From positions 1 through 64,000 of the forward strand of contig NZ_AUJP01000011.1 of the NCBI RefSeq assembly GCF_000424285.1: 64,000 nt of DNA, read 5' to 3'. This document shows positions 19,304-27,528 of this stretch, piece after piece. The DNA is from Butyrivibrio sp. MB2005. GTDB taxonomy: Bacteria > Bacillota > Clostridia > Lachnospirales > Lachnospiraceae. A model generated the notes under the pieces. The model saw only the letters and a program-made list of their open reading frames with translations. It made no database searches and was not told the origin of the DNA. The position numbers were made by a program, and so were the translations under genes. Numbering within the stretch: position 1 is the stretch's first letter; the number at the start of each line of letters is the position of its first letter.

Positions 19304-19332
19304 TTGAATAAGCCCCTTTTATATGGTAAAAT
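19304..19332 (+). promoter_or_regulatory. SigA-type promoter for leuS
   Basis: TTGAAT (19304-19309), 17-base spacer, TAAAAT (19327-19332). It lies 47 bases before the leuS ATG. The leader is too short for a T-box, so leuS here is not under that control. Confidence 0.7.
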
Positions 19333-19378
19333 TTGAAAAGTTTATTTTCGCGAAAATCCATATAAAGAGGTGCTATAA

Positions 19379-21796
19379 ATGTCAGAGTTATACAATCACA
19401 AAGAAGTCGAGCAGAAATGGCAGAAAATTTGGGATGATGAGGATGCATTCGCAGCTACAAATGATTACTCAAAGCCCAAATATTATGCTTTGGTTGAGTT
19501 TCCCTATCCTTCAGGACAGGGACTTCATGTAGGACATCCACGTCCTTATACAGCGCTTGATATCGTTGCACGTAAGCGCAGAATGCAGGGCTACAATGTT
19601 CTTTATCCTATGGGATGGGACGCTTTTGGTCTTCCCACAGAGAACTATGCCATCAAAAATCACATTCACCCCAAGATCGTAACAGCAAACAATGTAAAGA
19701 AGTTCAAGGATCAGCTTCATTCCCTTGGATATTCTTTTGATTGGAAAAGAGAGATCAACACTACTGATCCTAATTACTACAAGTGGACTCAGTGGATTTT
19801 CTTAAAGCTTTTCAAGGAAGGCCTTGCATATAAGAAGGAGATGCCTATCAACTGGTGTACTTCATGTAAGGTTGGTCTTGCTAACGAGGAAGTTGTTAAC
19901 GGTGTTTGTGAGCGATGCGGATCTGAAGTAGTTCGTAAGGTAAAGAGTGAGTGGATGCTGAAGATCACAGAGTATGCTGATAAGCTCATCGACGGACTTG
20001 ATAGTGTTGATTATATTGAGAGAGTTAAGGTATCTCAGAAGAACTGGATCGGCCGCAGTACAGGTGCTGAAGTTGATTTTGCGATCAAGGATACAGAGGA
20101 CCATCTGACAGTTTATACCACAAGATGTGATACACTTTTTGGTGCTACATATATGGTAGTATCTCCCGAGCATCCTTATCTTGATAAGTATCAGGACAGA
20201 ATTGCTAACTGGAATGATATCATTGCATACAGAGAAGCAGCTGCCAAGAAGTCTGATTTCGAGAGATCAGAGCTTGCAAAGGATAAGACCGGTGTTCAGA
20301 TTGACGGCCTTATGGCAATCAATCCCGTAAATGGCAAAGAGATTCCGATCTGGGTTTCTGATTATGTACTTATGAGTTATGGTACAGGTGCTATCATGGC
20401 GGTTCCTGCACATGATGACAGAGACTGGGAGTTTGCTAAGAAGTTTGGTCTTCCTATTATCCAGGTTGTTGCCAAGGACGGTGAAGAGGTAGATGTTAAC
20501 GCAGCAGCATTTACGGATGTGGCTACAGGCGTACTTATCAATTCAGATTTCATCAACGGTCTTTCTGTAAAGGATGCCAAGGAAAAGATGATTTCCTTCC
20601 TTGAGGAAAAGAAGATTGGACATGCACAGGTTAACTACAAGCTTCGTGACTGGGTATTCTCACGTCAGAGATATTGGGGTGAGCCTATTCCGATTGTTGA
20701 CTGCCCTAAGTGCGGATATGTAGCAATTGATGAGTCAGAGCTTCCGCTTCTTCTGCCTGAGGTAGAGAGCTATGAGCCTACAGATAACGGTGAGTCACCT
20801 CTTGCAGCTATGACAGATTGGGTTAATACAACATGTCCCTGCTGCGGAGGTCCTGCTAAGAGAGAGACAGATACAATGCCTCAGTGGGCAGGTTCATCAT
20901 GGTATTTCCTTAGATATACAGATCCTACTAATGATAAAGCGCTTGCAAGCAAGGAAGCACTTAAATACTGGATGCCTGTAGACTGGTACAACGGAGGAAT
21001 GGAGCATACAACACTTCACCTTCTGTATTCCAGATTCTGGCACAAGTTCCTTTATGATCAGGGCGTTGTAACAACTCCCGAGCCTTACCAGAAGAGAACA
21101 AGTCACGGAATGATCCTTGGTGAAAACGGCGAGAAGATGAGTAAATCTCGTGGTAACGTTGTTAATCCTGATGATATCGTTGAGGATTATGGTGCAGATA
21201 CACTTCGTACCTATGAGATGTTCATCGGAGCATTCGACCTTGCTGCTTCATGGTCTGAGGATGGCGTTAAGGGCTGCCGCAGATTCCTTGAGAGAGTATG
21301 GAAGCTTCAGGATATTCTTGTAGATGGCGATGAATATTCAGACGACCTTAAGGGTGAGATGCACAGAACCATCAAGAAGGTATCAAGTGATTTTGAGAAT
21401 CTTAAGTACAATACAGCTATCGCAGCAATGATGTCACTTATCAATGACTTCTATAAAAAGAACGCTGTTACTAAGGCTGAGTACAAGACACTTATCACTA
21501 TGCTCAATCCTGTAGCACCTCATATCACAGAGGAGATCTGGCAGAGAATCGGTGGCGAAGGCAGACTTTATCAGCAGACATGGCCTGAGTATGATGAGGC
21601 TCTCACTGTTGAGAACACTGTAGAGATCGCTGTGCAGGTTAACGGTAAGGTACGTGCTACAATCTCAATCGGCAAGGATGATCCTAAGGATGATGTTCTT
21701 GCAAAAGCAAGAGAAGCAATCTCAGGTAAGTTTGATGGCAATATCATCAAAGAGATTTATGTTCCAGGCAAGATTGTAAATATCGTTATGAAATAA
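19379..21796 (+). CDS. leuS: Leucyl-tRNA synthetase
   Basis: Class I synthetase charging tRNA-Leu, 805 residues. The HIGH-type motif is HVGH within [19 protein letters not shown], and the second signature is KMSKSRGN. The CP1 editing domain lies between (about 220-410, including the threonine-rich '[15 protein letters not shown]'). Two pairs of Cys (CTSCKVG...CERCG and CPKCG...CPCCG) suggest zinc-binding knuckles, normal for this family. The anticodon-binding helical domain and C-terminal extension complete the protein. ATG 19379 follows AAGAGGTG. It is a monocistronic unit with its own promoter and terminator. Confidence 0.97.
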   Translation: MSELYNHKEVEQKWQKIWDDEDAFAATNDYSKPKYYALVEFPYPSGQGLHVGHPRPYTALDIVARKRRMQGYNVLYPMGWDAFGLPTENYAIKNHIHPKIVTANNVKKFKDQLHSLGYSFDWKREINTTDPNYYKWTQWIFLKLFKEGLAYKKEMPINWCTSCKVGLANEEVVNGVCERCGSEVVRKVKSEWMLKITEYADKLIDGLDSVDYIERVKVSQKNWIGRSTGAEVDFAIKDTEDHLTVYTTRCDTLFGATYMVVSPEHPYLDKYQDRIANWNDIIAYREAAAKKSDFERSELAKDKTGVQIDGLMAINPVNGKEIPIWVSDYVLMSYGTGAIMAVPAHDDRDWEFAKKFGLPIIQVVAKDGEEVDVNAAAFTDVATGVLINSDFINGLSVKDAKEKMISFLEEKKIGHAQVNYKLRDWVFSRQRYWGEPIPIVDCPKCGYVAIDESELPLLLPEVESYEPTDNGESPLAAMTDWVNTTCPCCGGPAKRETDTMPQWAGSSWYFLRYTDPTNDKALASKEALKYWMPVDWYNGGMEHTTLHLLYSRFWHKFLYDQGVVTTPEPYQKRTSHGMILGENGEKMSKSRGNVVNPDDIVEDYGADTLRTYEMFIGAFDLAASWSEDGVKGCRRFLERVWKLQDILVDGDEYSDDLKGEMHRTIKKVSSDFENLKYNTAIAAMMSLINDFYKKNAVTKAEYKTLITMLNPVAPHITEEIWQRIGGEGRLYQQTWPEYDEALTVENTVEIAVQVNGKVRATISIGKDDPKDDVLAKAREAISGKFDGNIIKEIYVPGKIVNIVMK

Positions 21797-21817
21797 TAAC
21801 AAAATAAAATGAATTGC

Positions 21818-21856
21818 AAAAGAACAGGCTGACTACGTGTCATGCCTGTTCTTTTT
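21818..21856 (+). terminator. Intrinsic terminator after leuS
   Basis: Stem AAAGAACAGGC (21819-21829) with GCCTGTTCTTT (21844-21854), 14-base loop, then a T-rich tail. Clear terminator 23 bases past the leuS stop. Confidence 0.9.
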
Positions 21857-22128
21857 CTTATAGCTTCCTGCGGATTTCCTATTAAATTTTATTTATGATT
21901 TATTGGAATATATCTGCAAAAAAGATCTGTAATTCTCAGATTAACAGAAAATATAATCTTCATTATTTTTTGTTTGAAATATGTATTTAGCAATTCTTAA
22001 ATTTTTGGAAAATCGTATATTAATGTATGTTTATTTCATTTGATTTGTGTAGAATTAAATTATGCATAAATACTATGCTGTCAAATTTCAGGAAGGTGAT
22101 TTTTCTTTTAAGAAGGGAGTAGGCGGCG
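21857..22128. other. AT-rich upstream region of the chemoreceptor gene
   Basis: Together with the leuS terminator this makes a gene-free stretch of more than 300 bases. I see no coding potential. It is AT-rich with several weak -10-like boxes (for example TATAAT at about 21951) and TTGTGT about 80 bases before the MCP start followed after 16 bases by TAAATA. No clear SigD-type flagellar promoter (GCCGATAA-like -10) is visible. The MCP promoter therefore remains unassigned. Confidence 0.5.
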
Positions 22129-23841
22129 ATGAGCGTGATAAATCTTGTACGTGTTGATGAGAAGAAAATTCATGATCTGAGTGTTAAGGAGAAATTCGAC
22201 TCCACATTCAAACAGATAATCATTATGTTCTGCACAACGGCAGCAATTTTGGCGATAACCATTCTTGCAGCTCTTATCTCAGTAAGAACAATTTATCGTA
22301 AGTACTACACAATGAATACCTACCAGGCAGAGATAAGAATTGATGTTCAGGCATTATCCAAAGCTTTTCTGTGGGCACTTTCATCTCCTGATGATGCAAT
22401 TCGTCAGGAACAGCTTGGAAAAGCTATGGAAAAGTTCGCTGAGTTTGATGCTAACCTTGCTAATCTTGAGACAGTGTTGGATGATACCTCAGCATTAACG
22501 GCAGTGTCAAATGATCTTAAGATAGTACAGCAAAATGGAAAGACGCTTGGTGATATGTTCACCGACGGATCAACCTCGGAAGAAATATTCTACTATTTCA
22601 ATGATACACTGTATCCTTCCATTGATGCTGCGGTACAGGATTTTAAGAGCGTTTCTTCAGGTTCAAAGGAAGCAGCGGCATCTGCATACCGAGCTGCTCT
22701 CATTATGGGTATAGTGCTTTCAACGCTTTCCATAATCATTGTTATCATGGTTATGATTTATATCGTTGACGTAAAGAAAAAACTATCCAAGTCTATTCTT
22801 GAACCTGTTGAAGAGATTTCAAAGGCTGCAGACGATATGTCCAGAGGAAATCTTAATATCAACATTGATTACACATCAGGAGATGAGCTTGGCAGACTTG
22901 CCAAGGATCTGAATGAGTCTACATCAATCACTGAACGTATTGTTGCTGATATCAGAGAAACCCTGAGGATTGTCGCTGATGGCGATTTTACACAGGGAAC
23001 GCTTCATCCCGAGCTTTATAAAGAGGATTTTGCTCCTATAAAGGAAGCTCTTAATAATATCACAGAATCTCTTTCAGATACTCTTTCACGTGTTAAGGAT
23101 TCGTCCAACCACGTATCTGAGGGTGCAAGTGGAATGAGCAGAGGGGCTACTGATCTGGCAGAAGGCGCTACAGATCAGGCTGCAGCCGTTGAAGAGCTGA
23201 CAGCATCTGTTAATACAGTTACAGAACAGACAAAACTCATGGCTGAAACAGCAGAGAAATCCAGAAAGATGGCAGAGAAGGTTCGTGAGGATGCAGATGC
23301 CAGCGCTCGTAAGATGCATCTTGTAACAGATGCAATGGTAAGGATCACAGAGGCATCCAACGAGATTGAGCAGGTAACCAATTCAATCGAATCTATTGCA
23401 AAGCAGACTCAGTTGCTTGCTCTTAATGCATCTATCGAGGCTGCAAGAGCAGGAGAGTCAGGAAAAGGCTTTGCAGTTGTTGCTGAAGAAATCAGCACAT
23501 TGGCAAGTCAGAGTTCTGAGGCTGCAAAGAATACTCATCAGCTTATTCAGGATACAATGGAAGAAATCAGAAACGGTAATGATGTTGTTGGAGAGACAAC
23601 AGATGCCCTTCAGCAGATGCAGGCATCAGTTGAAGAAATTACCGGCATGATAATGGAAACCGGAGAGATGGCACAGAATCAGGCCACCAGCATGGAAGAG
23701 ATCAACGAAGGTATCGACCAGATCTCCACAGTAGTTCAGAGCAACTCTGAGACCGCTCAGGAATCCAGCAACGTATCCCAGACACTTACCGAGCAGTCCG
23801 AAGACCTCAACAGAATGATCAACCAGTTCAAACTTCGCTAG
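22129..23841 (+). CDS. Methyl-accepting chemotaxis protein
   Basis: Transmembrane chemoreceptor of 570 residues. A cytoplasmic lead of about 28 residues precedes TM1 (about 29-52). A four-helix-type periplasmic-side domain of about 135 residues follows, then TM2 (about 190-212) and a HAMP domain (about 213-270, with EISKAADDMSRGNLNI). The signalling domain contains the conserved hairpin tip QTQLLALNASIEAARAGE with GKGFAVVAEEI, where CheA and CheW dock. The C-terminus NQFKLR is typical. The ligand is unknown. ATG 22129 follows a purine-rich GAAGGGAGTAGGCGG. No che genes are adjacent. A large foldback sequence starts right after the stop. Confidence 0.95.
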   Translation: MSVINLVRVDEKKIHDLSVKEKFDSTFKQIIIMFCTTAAILAITILAALISVRTIYRKYYTMNTYQAEIRIDVQALSKAFLWALSSPDDAIRQEQLGKAMEKFAEFDANLANLETVLDDTSALTAVSNDLKIVQQNGKTLGDMFTDGSTSEEIFYYFNDTLYPSIDAAVQDFKSVSSGSKEAAASAYRAALIMGIVLSTLSIIIVIMVMIYIVDVKKKLSKSILEPVEEISKAADDMSRGNLNINIDYTSGDELGRLAKDLNESTSITERIVADIRETLRIVADGDFTQGTLHPELYKEDFAPIKEALNNITESLSDTLSRVKDSSNHVSEGASGMSRGATDLAEGATDQAAAVEELTASVNTVTEQTKLMAETAEKSRKMAEKVREDADASARKMHLVTDAMVRITEASNEIEQVTNSIESIAKQTQLLALNASIEAARAGESGKGFAVVAEEISTLASQSSEAAKNTHQLIQDTMEEIRNGNDVVGETTDALQQMQASVEEITGMIMETGEMAQNQATSMEEINEGIDQISTVVQSNSETAQESSNVSQTLTEQSEDLNRMINQFKLR

Positions 23842-23842
23842 A

Positions 23843-24207
23843 TATGAATCGCCCATCAGTTCATTTTCGGGGTTGGTTAGGCTCGCTTGTTTTTCTAATG
23901 TCGAGGCGCTTTCACTATTTCATGCTCCGAAAAAACTTGCAGGCCGAATATAGGTATTTGACTTTATCATGGTCATAACGGCGCAATGCGCCTACAACAA
24001 AAAGCAGAAAATCCTTTGAGCAAGCTCAGGATTTTCTGCTTTATTTGTTTTGCCGCTTGCTACGCAAGCTCTATGACCATGATTATTTACACTTTGAAGC
24101 GGCCTGCTGCAAACAGTTTTCTCCGCATGAGTGAAAGCGTCTTTCTCCATAAGAAAAACAGACACTCACCTAAAATACCCGAAAATGAACCGATGGGCGA
24201 TTTCATA
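23843..24207. repeat. 365-bp imperfect inverted repeat with cloverleaf potential
   Basis: The two halves are clear imperfect inverse copies. Outer ends: ATGAATCGCCCATC (from 23844) against GATGGGCGATTTCAT (to 24206). Further paired blocks: TTCATTTTCGGG with CCCGAAAATGAA, CGCTTTCACT (23907-23916) with AGTGAAAGCG (24130-24139), GCAGGCC (about 23939-23945) with GGCCTGCTGC (24100 region), and a perfect 12-bp pair ATCATGGTCATA (23966-23977) with TATGACCATGAT (24072-24083). Inside the last pair sit three hairpins: GGCGC/GCGCC (23980-23992), a 15-bp central stem (24001-24015 with 24028-24042), and GCTTGC/GCAAGC (24055-24069). No ORF there looks real. It could be a MITE-like foldback, a structured RNA or an elaborate 3' end for the chemoreceptor mRNA. 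Confidence 0.8.
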
Positions 24208-24409
24208 GAGCAAAGCTCTTCAAACTGAGATAAACTGCATTGTGCCGTTTGTATGACATTTATAGATAGTTTATAAAATAATAATGATTTTTTAGGTGCG
24301 AGTTAACTATAGTTTCATTTTGCATTGATAAAATCAAAATATAACAAACGCCTATAGATATATAACAGAAAATGGAAATTTACTACTTATTTGCCAAAGC
24401 TTTAGAAAT
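24208..24409. other. AT-rich gap without recognised genes
   Basis: With the foldback this belongs to a gene-free interval of 585 bases (23842-24426). This part is AT-rich, shows no ribosome-binding site plus ORF combination, and no RNA signature that I recognise. Confidence 0.5.
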
Positions 24410-24436
24410 AAAAAAGCACTAGAAACCTAATGCTTT
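24410..24436 (-). terminator. Intrinsic terminator after the XRE regulator gene
   Basis: Read on the minus strand: AAAGCA, TAG, loop, CTA, TGCTTT then a T run. The stem ends about ten bases inside and beyond the stop codon of the minus-strand gene. Confidence 0.7.
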
Positions 24437-24852
24437 AATTTTGATACCTTATATTGTGCAAACTCAATTAGTTCATTTTTGGATTCTTTATCTAATTTAG
24501 AAAAGTAGTAGAGGAGTTGTAGTTCCAGATTGTTTAATCCAGAATGACGACTATCTGATTTGAAGGAAGAAAGCTCGGCTTCTTCGAGTGTACGAGATGT
24601 ATAGTCAGGAGCATCAAAATATATCTCATTATCGAGTGGAACGCAGAGCTTTAATAGCTCATCAGTTGTAAGACCATAGAAGTTGGCAAGTTTATATAAC
24701 GAAATAATGCTTGGGGTACGTTTACCAGCTTCATACTGCTGATAGGTTGGTTGTTTTACATCAATATTGGCAGCAATATAACTTTGCGTATATCCATGAA
24801 TAGAACGTAACTCTCTTAGTTTATTGGCGATTTTTTCGTTATCATTATCCAT
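24427..24852 (-). CDS. XRE-family helix-turn-helix regulator
   Basis: DNA-binding regulator of 141 residues. A Cro/C1-type helix-turn-helix spans about residues 8-63 (KLRELRSIHGYTQSYIA, with VKQPTYQQYEAGKRTPS as recognition region). The C-terminal 75 residues are acidic then helical (NNLELQLLYYFSKLDKESKN), resembling the tail of regulators that sense peptides or stress. ATG 24852 is preceded on the minus strand by GGAGG about ten bases away. It is divergent from the zinc-ribbon membrane protein across 160 bp and probably regulates itself or that gene. Three GGCAAA motifs in the shared gap are operator candidates. The gene lies in an AT-rich, accessory-looking stretch. Confidence 0.85.
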   Translation of the reverse strand: MDNDNEKIANKLRELRSIHGYTQSYIAANIDVKQPTYQQYEAGKRTPSIISLYKLANFYGLTTDELLKLCVPLDNEIYFDAPDYTSRTLEEAELSSFKSDSRHSGLNNLELQLLYYFSKLDKESKNELIEFAQYKVSKLKH

Positions 24853-25012
24853 TAGTTGATTTGCCTCCGTTTAACAATAGTTTAGTCGAGATTAGGCAAA
24901 GGTAGATTAAGATGCGATATATCGATATAGGCAAATGCAATAATTCTCAAAAATCCATTTACGTCAGAACTAATCATCTGACAAAAATCATATATGAAGG
25001 GAGCGGTTTTTT

Positions 25013-26104
25013 ATGGCTAAAATGATTAATTGTAAACATTGTGGGCAGGAAATTGCTGCCAGTGCAAAAGTATGTCCTCATTGTGGGGGGAAGAACAAAA
25101 AACCATTCTATAAAAAATGGTGGTTTTGGGTTCTTGTAGTATTAGTTCTTTTAATTGGTGCAGGTAGTAACGGAAGTAAAAATACTGATACGAAGAAGGT
25201 TGGCGAAGTAGAGACTGCGGATAAAAAGGAAGAATCCAAGTCTGCTGGTACTGAAACAGCATCTACTGAGGCTAAAGAAACCGAAGCAAAAGAAGCAAAG
25301 ACTGAGTATCATGTAGGAGATATTCTTGAAGATGGGAATATGCGTATAGTTTATGTATCTTCTGGTGATTACCATGAAGATAATGAGTATATGCAACCAC
25401 AAGATGGAAAGAAGTACATTTATGCAAAATTTGAGTTCGAAAATATTTCAGATTCAAAAGATGCATCAGTTTCTTTCTATAGTTTTGAATGCTATGCAGA
25501 TGGTTATGCTTGTGATATGCATTATGGAAATGATGAGTCACTTTCCGCTACCTTGTCAGCTGGTAGAACAACTTCGGGTATCCTTGTATTTGAGGTTCCA
25601 ATTGATGCAAAAGAAATAGAAATTGAATATACAACTAATATGTTCACGTCAGATAAGATCAAGTTTATATATGATGGAGAAAAGGACTCGGGCTACACAC
25701 CTAAGACTAATACGGCAGCGTCTGCTGATGCTTATAGTGTAGGAAGTATTGTTGAGTCATCAAAAATGAATGTTACATATATTTCCTGTGAGAAAGATAC
25801 ATCATATAGTCAATTCTCAGAGCCTAAATCTGGATATCACTATATTACATGTACTTTTGAATTCGAAAATGTAGGTGATTCAGATCAGGGAGTAACATAT
25901 TATGATTTTGATTGTTATGCTGATGGAGTAAATTGTGAACAGGCTTATTGGCGTGATGATGGAATCAGTGCAACCTTGTCTGCTGGAAGAAAAACAAAGG
26001 GAACAGTGACATACATGGTACCTGATAATGCTACAACTGTAGAAGTTGAATATGTAGCAAATTTCTGGACCTCCAATAGAGTAGTGTTCACTGTTGAGGA
26101 ATAG
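25013..26104 (+). CDS. Zinc-ribbon membrane protein with two DUF4352-like domains
   Basis: Predicted membrane-anchored protein of 363 residues. The N-terminal zinc ribbon has CKHCG (from Cys8) and CPHCGG. A single transmembrane segment follows (about 36-50, KKWWFWVLVVLVLLIG), then a Lys/Glu/Ser/Thr linker. Two similar beta-rich domains follow, about residues 100-222 and 240-363, aligned by ILEDGNMRIVYVS / IVESSKMNVTYIS, YIYAKFEFENI / YITCTFEFENV, SATLSAGR in both, and MFTSDKIKF / FWTSNRVVF. This tandem organisation resembles the DUF4352/DUF5067 telokin-like extracytoplasmic domains. The function is unknown. ATG 25013 follows GAAGGGAG. It is probably controlled by the divergent XRE protein. 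Confidence 0.75.
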   Translation: MAKMINCKHCGQEIAASAKVCPHCGGKNKKPFYKKWWFWVLVVLVLLIGAGSNGSKNTDTKKVGEVETADKKEESKSAGTETASTEAKETEAKEAKTEYHVGDILEDGNMRIVYVSSGDYHEDNEYMQPQDGKKYIYAKFEFENISDSKDASVSFYSFECYADGYACDMHYGNDESLSATLSAGRTTSGILVFEVPIDAKEIEIEYTTNMFTSDKIKFIYDGEKDSGYTPKTNTAASADAYSVGSIVESSKMNVTYISCEKDTSYSQFSEPKSGYHYITCTFEFENVGDSDQGVTYYDFDCYADGVNCEQAYWRDDGISATLSAGRKTKGTVTYMVPDNATTVEVEYVANFWTSNRVVFTVEE

Positions 26105-26195
26105 GTTTAGTTACAAGATAATCTTACTTAGCGACGGTGCTTATGAATCATGATTAGTAGTGTAATAAGGATTTATCAAATATTAGGAGGAAAAT

Positions 26196-27044
26196 ATGAA
26201 TCAGATTATAAAGAGAAGTATTGTTTTTATCGTTGTTATGACTATGCTTTTATGTATACGGAATGATGTCTAAGCAGCTACGCCTGAAGGAACGATGTAC
26301 AATCCGGTGAATTTTGGGACAGGTAGATCTTATACAAAAATATGGACCAGATATAATGATGATTTGAATTTCTATGCATCATTTACAATGCTACAAAATG
26401 GTTATGTATCTATAAATGCTACTAAACCATTTGATGATTATGGTGAGGTTGCGTCATATAAACTCTATATGTACGATTCAAGTGGAAATGCGGTTTGGGA
26501 TTGTCTTACTACCGGCCAAAGAGATATACCTACAAGTAGTTATAATTATACTGTTGGTTTAAAAAGCGGCATTTATATCCTGAGATTTGATCCCTCCTTT
26601 GTAGTATATTCAGGCGGTATTAGCAGTACTATATCTATTAACACTGTGGCAAATCCTTATTGGGAAGCTGAGAATAATGATAGTTATGAAAAAGCAACAA
26701 CTCTTAAGCTGAAGAAAAAGTATAATGCCGTTTATGGTGAAAACAATGATATGGATCAGGATTTTTTTAGATTCAAGGTAAAAAAGGGTAAGAAATATGT
26801 TATAAGTTTAGGAAATTATAGCGATTTTTCAGCTACTTCTACAATAATTAAAATATATGATCCTAAAAAGAAGGATGCAAGGAAATATGGAAGCAAATAT
26901 AGTAGTGCCGGTTATGAGCTGGAGAAAAAAGGGCGAGTGACAATTAAGGCAAATAAAAATGGCTACTATTATATTAGATTGTATAATTCTTTTGGATATA
27001 GTAATCCTGGTGTGAAATACTCGATTAAGGTCAAGCAAAAGTAA
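26196..27044 (+). pseudogene. Secreted PPC-domain protein with in-frame stop in the signal peptide
   Basis: The strong ribosome binding site TTAGGAGG lies before ATG 26196, which opens a signal peptide (MNQIIKRS, then a hydrophobic run). After 25 codons an in-frame TAA (26271-26273) interrupts it, exactly where the cleavage site would be (NDV-stop-AATPEG). The same frame continues to 27044; the downstream ATG 26295 gives 249 residues without any export signal. The mature part has two beta-rich modules; the second (about the last 130 residues, starting NPYWEAENNDSYEKATTL, with DQDFFRFKVKKGKKYVI) resembles the bacterial pre-peptidase C-terminal (PPC) domain. A one-base change from CAA or AAA would explain the stop. 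Either it is a recent pseudogene, a sequencing error, or a suppressed stop. Confidence 0.7.
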
Positions 27045-27108
27045 AATTTGGCATAGTTGTAAAAACGCAATGTTCACTTAATAAAAAATTGGATAATCTA
27101 AGTTTATA

Positions 27109-27157
27109 TGCCATAAGCACTTTTATATTTTTAATAAGAAAGTGCTTATGGTATTTT
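27109..27157 (+). terminator. Intrinsic terminator after the PPC-domain gene
   Basis: Stem CCATAAGCACTTT (27111-27123) with AAAGTGCTTATGG (27139-27151), followed by TATTTTG; A-rich sequence before the stem suggests it may also work in reverse. Confidence 0.8.
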
Positions 27158-27236
27158 GTTGTTATTGCTAAAAGTTTGTAAATATATGTTCGTGAATGGC
27201 GGATATTACATTTTGATACTTTAACGTTTTAAAGCG

Positions 27237-27265
27237 TTGACATACATGGTATTATTGTATACAAT
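27237..27265 (+). promoter_or_regulatory. Near-consensus SigA promoter for the citrate synthase operon
   Basis: TTGACA (27237-27242), 17-base spacer and TACAAT (27260-27265): the best promoter match in the window. Transcription would start near 27272, leaving a leader of about 257 bases before the first start codon. Confidence 0.85.
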
Positions 27266-27342
27266 GATACGCAAGATTGAAATTAAGTCGTATAACCAAT
27301 CTTACAATCACAGAAAAAATCTAATAGATTGAATTTTATTTA

Positions 27343-27490
27343 GCGCCGGTGGGGCCGGAAAACATATATGTTCCACGAAGCTGCTTTAAAAAACGTCGGT
27401 TCTTAGGCGGCGTTTTATGACGCCTTAGTACCGCTACGTTTTTTACAGAGCGAGAGCGCCAGCTGAGTGGAATATACATGTTTGCAGGCC
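27343..27490 (+). promoter_or_regulatory. Structured 5' leader with embedded terminator (unassigned attenuator or riboswitch)
   Basis: The leader can fold into one long interrupted hairpin: GGCC (27353-27356) with GGCC (27487-27490), ACATATATGTTCCAC (27362-27376) with GTGGAATATACATGT (27468-27482), AGCTG with CAGCT, and an inner arm around CGGTTCTTAGGCGG with GACGCCTTAGTACCG. The inner arm (about 27388-27444) is flanked by six A on the left and six T on the right, which gives it the look of an intrinsic terminator. A conditional terminator upstream of a biosynthetic gene suggests attenuation or a riboswitch. I do not recognise the class: it lacks the T-box core and the cores of the common amino-acid or nucleotide riboswitches. 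Confidence 0.6.
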
Positions 27491-27528
27491 AAAACGGTGC
27501 GAAGTTAACGCAACTACAGGAGGGAAAA

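Noticed and set aside
23986..24228. 80-residue ORF within the foldback
   Set aside because: The sequence is fully explained by inverted-repeat structure; no ribosome binding site and odd composition.
25026..25619. Overlapping ORFs in both strands of the zinc-ribbon gene
   Set aside because: They are frame shadows; the 363-residue protein has clear motifs and an upstream ribosome binding site.
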